Source of the DNA: Hyphomonas sp.
GTDB taxonomy: Bacteria > Pseudomonadota > Alphaproteobacteria > Caulobacterales > Hyphomonadaceae
Length of the DNA stretch: 64,000 nt
NCBI RefSeq assembly: GCF_017792385.1
Contig: NZ_CP051230.1
Span: 434,001 to 498,000 of the forward strand
Direction of reading: 5' to 3'
A program made the translations under genes and the position numbers. Positions 60,566 through 64,000 of this stretch are shown here, one piece after another. The notes under the pieces are model-generated. The model was given only the letters and a program-made list of their open reading frames with translations, was not told where the DNA came from and searched no databases. Numbering within the stretch: position 1 is the stretch's first letter; each line of letters begins with the position of its first letter.

Positions 60566-62398
60566 TTACGCGTCAGCGTTCGCCTTGGCCGCACGCTTGC
60601 GCTCGTGCGGGTCCAGATGGACCTTGCGCAGGCGGATGTTCTCGGGTGTCACCTCGACGAGTTCATCATCGGCAATATAGGCCAGCGACTTTTCCAGCGT
60701 CATCTGCAGTGGCGGCGTCAGGCGCACCGCTTCATCGGTGCCGGATGCACGCACGTTGGACAGCTTCTTGCCCTTCAGAACGTTCACTTCCAGGTCATTG
60801 TCGCGATTGTGCTCGCCGATGATCATGCCGCCATACACCTTGTCGCCGGGATGGATCATCATCGGGCCGCGATCTTCCAGATTCCAGAGCGCAAAGGCGA
60901 CAGCCTCCCCCTGATCCATGGCGATCAGAACGCCGGTATGACGGCCCTGGATCTTGCCCTTGTGCGGCTGATAGTCATGGAACACCCGGTTCATGATGGC
61001 TGTGCCGCGCGTATCGGACAGCAACTCGCCCTGATACCCGATCAGGCCGCGTGTCGGCGCGTGGAAGATCATGCGCGTGCGGCCCACACCGGACGGACGC
61101 ATGTCCAGCATGTCGGCCTTGCGTTCCGACAGCTTCTGGACAACGACGCCTGAATGCTCGTCATCGACATCGATGACCACTTCCTCGATCGGCTCCAGAC
61201 GCTCGCCATTCGGGCCTTCCTGCATCACGACCTGGGGGCGCGAGACGCCAAGCTCGAAGCCTTCACGGCGCATCGTCTCGATCAGAACGGCCAGCTGCAG
61301 CTCACCCCGGCCGGACACTGTGAAGGCCTCGGCGTCGGCAGCGCGCTCCACCTTCAGCGCAACATTGCCTTCCGCTTCCTTGAGCAGGCGATCCCAGATC
61401 ATCCGGCTGGTGACCTTGGACCCTTCCGTGCCGGCCAGCGGGGAATCGTTGACGCGGAACGTCATGGAGATGGTTGGCGGATCAATCGGCTGGGCCGCCA
61501 TCGGTTCGGTAACAGACGTATCGCAGAACGTGTCAGCCACATTGGCCTTGGTCGTTCCAGCCAGCGAGACGATGTCCCCGGCATTGGCCTCATCCACCGG
61601 CACCCGCTCGAGCCCTCGGAATGCCAGCACTTTCGAAACCCGGCACTGCTCGACCAGTTCGCCTTCGCGATTGAGAACCTTGATCGACTGGTTCGGCTTC
61701 ACCGTACCCGACGCGACCCGCCCGGTCAGGATCCGGCCAAGGAACGGGTCGGATGAGATCGTCGTGGCCAGGAAGCGGAACGGCCCCTCTTCCACTTTCG
61801 GGACCGGCACATGATCCACGACCAATTGGAACAGGGCGTCCATGTTTTCGGTCGGATTGTCATAGTCGAGCCCCATCCAGCCCTGCTTGGCCGAACCGTA
61901 GAGGATCGGGAAGTCCAGCTGCTCGTCCGTCGCATCAAGATTGGCAAACAGGTCGAACACCTCATTCACCACCTCGTCCGGACGACGCTCGGGCTTGTCG
62001 ATCTTGTTGACGGCCACGATCGGGCGCAATCCGACCTTGAGCGCCTTCGACACAACGAACTTCGTTTGCGGCATCGGCCCCTCAGCCGCATCGACCAGCA
62101 CGATGGCGCCATCCACCATGTCCAGGATACGCTCGACCTCACCGCCGAAATCGGCGTGGCCCGGTGTATCGACGATGTTGATGCGATAGCCATTCCACTC
62201 GACCGATGTGGTTTTGGCGAGGATCGTGATCCCCCGCTCTTTCTCCAGATCATTGGAGTCCATCATGCGTTCGGCGGTCTTCTCGTTCTCGCGGAACGTG
62301 CCGGACTGTTTCAGCAATTCATCGACGAGCGTGGTCTTGCCGTGGTCAACGTGGGCAATAATCGCGATGTTGCGCATTTTCTCGATGGGCGTGGACAT
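60566..62398 (-). CDS. typA: Ribosome-associated GTPase TypA/BipA
   Basis: 610 residues from ATG 62398 (MSTPIEKMRN); the frame runs on to 62446. The translational GTPase motifs are AHVDHGKTTLVDELL (G1), ERGITI (G2), DTPGHADF (G3) and NKID (G4). Domain II, the EF-G-like domains, and the BipA C-terminal domain (GVVVQKLSERKADM, GYQGELLSDTRGTAIMNRVF, in parts) follow. It binds 70S ribosomes and 30S-50S assembly states during stress and cold. Confidence 0.97.
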   Translation of the reverse strand: MSTPIEKMRNIAIIAHVDHGKTTLVDELLKQSGTFRENEKTAERMMDSNDLEKERGITILAKTTSVEWNGYRINIVDTPGHADFGGEVERILDMVDGAIVLVDAAEGPMPQTKFVVSKALKVGLRPIVAVNKIDKPERRPDEVVNEVFDLFANLDATDEQLDFPILYGSAKQGWMGLDYDNPTENMDALFQLVVDHVPVPKVEEGPFRFLATTISSDPFLGRILTGRVASGTVKPNQSIKVLNREGELVEQCRVSKVLAFRGLERVPVDEANAGDIVSLAGTTKANVADTFCDTSVTEPMAAQPIDPPTISMTFRVNDSPLAGTEGSKVTSRMIWDRLLKEAEGNVALKVERAADAEAFTVSGRGELQLAVLIETMRREGFELGVSRPQVVMQEGPNGERLEPIEEVVIDVDDEHSGVVVQKLSERKADMLDMRPSGVGRTRMIFHAPTRGLIGYQGELLSDTRGTAIMNRVFHDYQPHKGKIQGRHTGVLIAMDQGEAVAFALWNLEDRGPMMIHPGDKVYGGMIIGEHNRDNDLEVNVLKGKKLSNVRASGTDEAVRLTPPLQMTLEKSLAYIADDELVEVTPENIRLRKVHLDPHERKRAAKANADA

Positions 62399-62560
62399 GG
62401 GAAGGTATGCTTTCGGGAGGGAGGCTGTTTTGCCGCGCACATACACGGGCCCGCCCCGATTGGCTATGCCTTGTTGTCAGGCCGCCGCCTGCCGTGGCGG
62501 ACCGCATTTACAAATGGGGCTTCCGGCGGCTAGTCAGCCCGGCAGGAAGAGGACCGCTCC

Positions 62561-63475
62561 ATGACCAATTCGAACGACATGCCACTTGCCGCAAACCCCA
62601 TCGACCGGGCTGCCCATCATCGCAAGGACGACGCCTGGCTCGATTCTGCGTTCAAGCAGGATGATGTTCTGATCCTGATGCTGCGCAACGGCGATCCATT
62701 TGTGTCCAGGGAAGGCGGAATCGTCTGGATGGGACCGGAAATCGAACAGGTATCTCCAGGATCCCCCCGGATTTTTCTTGGCAAGGACAGGAACGGAGCC
62801 CCCGTTTTTGCCGTGAACCTTCCGTCAAAATTCGATGTCGAGACCTCGCTGGTGGCGGGCGCGGGCGACTTCATCGAATTTCGTGCCGCCGCCGGACGCA
62901 TGAGCCCGCTTGAAGCGAATTGCGCCTCGACCGCTCGCAGCATCTTCATGTGGCACGGGTCTCACGGCTTCTGCGCAAAGTGCGGATCGGGCACGGCTCT
63001 GGTCGAGGCGGGCTGGAAACGCGAATGCCCGTCCTGCGGCACGGAGCATTTCCCGCGTACGGATCCGGTCGCTATCATGCTGGCCGTGAAAGGAGACCGA
63101 TGCCTGGTCGGGCGCCAGGCCAACTGGCCTGCCGGATTCGTCTCCAGCCTTGCCGGTTTCTGCGAGCCCGGAGAAACGATTGAACAGGCCGCTGCCCGCG
63201 AACTGGAAGAGGAGGCCGGGATCGTGTGCGATCCTGCGAGCGCCGAATACGTGGCTTGCCAGCCCTGGCCATTCCCGTCCTCACTGATGGTTGGCCTCAT
63301 CCTTGAGGCCCAGAATGAGGATATCACCATTGATCCTGCCGAACTGGAATCGGCCGAATGGATCAGCCGCGACGACGTCAGACAGATGCTGGCCGGCACA
63401 CATCCGCGTCTGTTCTGTCCGCCTCCTATGGCCATCGCGCATCACTTGCTGAAGACGTGGGCCGAGCGGTCCTGA
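62561..63475 (+). CDS. nudC: NAD(H) pyrophosphatase NudC
   Basis: 304 residues. The zinc ribbon is Cys138, Cys141, Cys156 and Cys159 (CAKCGSG and CPSCGTEHFPRTDP). The Nudix box is GFCEPGETIEQAAARELEEEAG (199-220, given in key residues), followed by the family's CQPWPFPSSLM. It splits NADH and removes NAD caps from RNA. It is divergent from typA with 162 bp between. Confidence 0.95.
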   Translation: MTNSNDMPLAANPIDRAAHHRKDDAWLDSAFKQDDVLILMLRNGDPFVSREGGIVWMGPEIEQVSPGSPRIFLGKDRNGAPVFAVNLPSKFDVETSLVAGAGDFIEFRAAAGRMSPLEANCASTARSIFMWHGSHGFCAKCGSGTALVEAGWKRECPSCGTEHFPRTDPVAIMLAVKGDRCLVGRQANWPAGFVSSLAGFCEPGETIEQAAARELEEEAGIVCDPASAEYVACQPWPFPSSLMVGLILEAQNEDITIDPAELESAEWISRDDVRQMLAGTHPRLFCPPPMAIAHHLLKTWAERS

Positions 63476-63582
63476 AGCGCTGATCTGACCGCAGACTATC
63501 CCCTTGCGGACTGACACGAATTTGGAGTTGATTTTCGTCGAATCAATCTAGTCTGACGGTTGCCATTTACAGGAGACCCGAC

Positions 63583-63831
63583 ATGGCAACAGCAACTCTG
63601 AAGAAACCGGCAAAGAAAGCCGAGTCAAAGAAGGCAACGGTGAAGAAACCCGCCGCCAAGACCGTGGCCAAGCCAGCTGCAAAGACGGCAGCGAAGCCCG
63701 CCGCGAAAAAGGCCGCTGCAAAGCCGGCCGCCAGGAAAGCCGCCGCACCCAAAGCTGCAGCTACGGCCAGGAAGCCCGCTGCCAAAGCAACCAAACCGGC
63801 AGCGAAGAAGGCTCCCGCAAAGAAGAAATAG
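63583..63831 (+). CDS. Histone-H1-like Lys/Ala/Pro-rich protein
   Basis: 82 residues made almost wholly of Lys, Ala and Pro in KKPAAK, KPAAKTA and AAKKAA repeats. There are no acidic residues after the first few and no aromatic residues. It is expected to be unfolded and to bind DNA, like the C-terminal tail of histone H1 and the bacterial AlgP/HC1 proteins. GGAG is upstream of ATG 63583. A strong terminator follows. Confidence 0.85.
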   Translation: MATATLKKPAKKAESKKATVKKPAAKTVAKPAAKTAAKPAAKKAAAKPAARKAAAPKAAATARKPAAKATKPAAKKAPAKKK

Positions 63832-63853
63832 GGTTGCGGCCTTCAGCACCAGG

Positions 63854-63882
63854 AACGGGCGGGTATCCCGCCCGTTTTTTTA
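63854..63882. terminator. Bidirectional rho-independent terminator
   Basis: ACGGGCGGG (63855-63863) pairs with CCCGCCCGT (63867-63875) across a TAT loop, then seven T on the plus strand. It ends the H1-like gene and lies between it and the convergent YHS gene; the minus-strand side has fewer T. Confidence 0.88.
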
Positions 63883-63892
63883 TTGATCCAGT

Positions 63893-64000
63893 CTATTTGT
63901 TGATGTCGGACCATTCGGTATCGGCACGTTCAATGAAGCCGGGAATGTCTGCGTCCCACTTCTTCTGGATGCTTTTGTTGTAGTTCAGATACAGCTTGCC
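63893..64000 (-). CDS. YHS-domain protein, C-terminal end only
   Basis: The last 35 residues are inside the window; the start lies beyond base 64000. The segment KLYLNYNKSIQKKWDADIPG followed by FIERADTEW is typical for the end of bacterial YHS-domain proteins, in which a small metal-binding fold is followed by the helical KW..DIPGFI tail. Function unknown. Confidence 0.7.
   Translation of the reverse strand, partial: GKLYLNYNKSIQKKWDADIPGFIERADTEWSDINK

Noticed and set aside
1..64000. tRNA, rRNA, CRISPR, prophage or insertion sequence
   Set aside because: Gaps above ~70 bases were read for tRNA T-loop motifs, direct repeat-spacer patterns, transposase motifs and terminal inverted repeats; nothing convincing was seen. 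A tRNAscan and ISfinder search would settle this.

Overview
This 64 kb window is a chromosomal stretch of a GC-rich alphaproteobacterium, most likely a marine member of the Hyphomonadaceae/Caulobacterales (Hyphomonas or Henriciella type). The evidence is the gene content (UrcA, DUF1489 and DUF2333-like proteins, a Fur protein without CxxC pairs, RutE, TsaB-RimI), a full-consensus CtrA-type box (TTAA-N7-TTAAC) and dense packing of housekeeping genes. No phage, insertion sequence, CRISPR array, tRNA or rRNA was seen. The organism assignment is inferred from the sequence alone.

Layout. 1-11 kb: the 3' end of a thioredoxin-like gene, a very long acidic low-complexity protein, TrkH, leucine dehydrogenase, a universal stress protein pair, and a DUF3604 / parvulin / HupE-UreJ envelope operon. 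11-20 kb: TauE coupled to kynureninase, a lipoprotein esterase, DUF1489, Fur, dienelactone hydrolase, and a maturation block (rutE-like, tsaB, rimI, Nfu). 20-30 kb: PCu(A)C copper chaperone, trpS, murJ, glnD, then an Lrp regulator divergent from methionine gamma-lyase, and an acyl-CoA dehydrogenase/EthD pair. 30-40 kb: translation, recombination and replication genes (truA, GNAT, fmt, def, rmuC; ybaB, dnaX), a tyrosine phosphatase and MscS. 40.4-43.3 kb: an A/T-richer tandem array of five related small secreted four-cysteine proteins that I cannot assign to a family. One copy is interrupted by a TGA at a Trp codon and one is cut short at its C-terminus. 43.6-56 kb: a SYLF lipoprotein, AMP nucleosidase, UrcA, nrdB, an esterase, a sulfotransferase/alkylsulfatase pair, an LpxR-type lipid A deacylase beside a half-barrel relative, and nrdA. 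56-64 kb: the signal recognition particle RNA (minus strand), an S9 peptidase, an acyltransferase, TypA/BipA, NudC, a histone-H1-like Lys/Ala/Pro protein, and the end of a YHS-domain gene.

The best regulatory evidence is around ribonucleotide reductase. nrdA and nrdB are separated by about 6.3 kb, yet both have NrdR-box-like sites upstream. At nrdA a strong and a weak box lie 31 bp apart, and a CtrA box and a DnaA-like palindrome lie in the same 405-bp gap. Neither subunit has an ATP-cone, so control probably rests on transcription. Rho-independent terminators are clear after the SYLF gene, urcA, nrdB, nrdA, the S9 peptidase and the H1-like gene.
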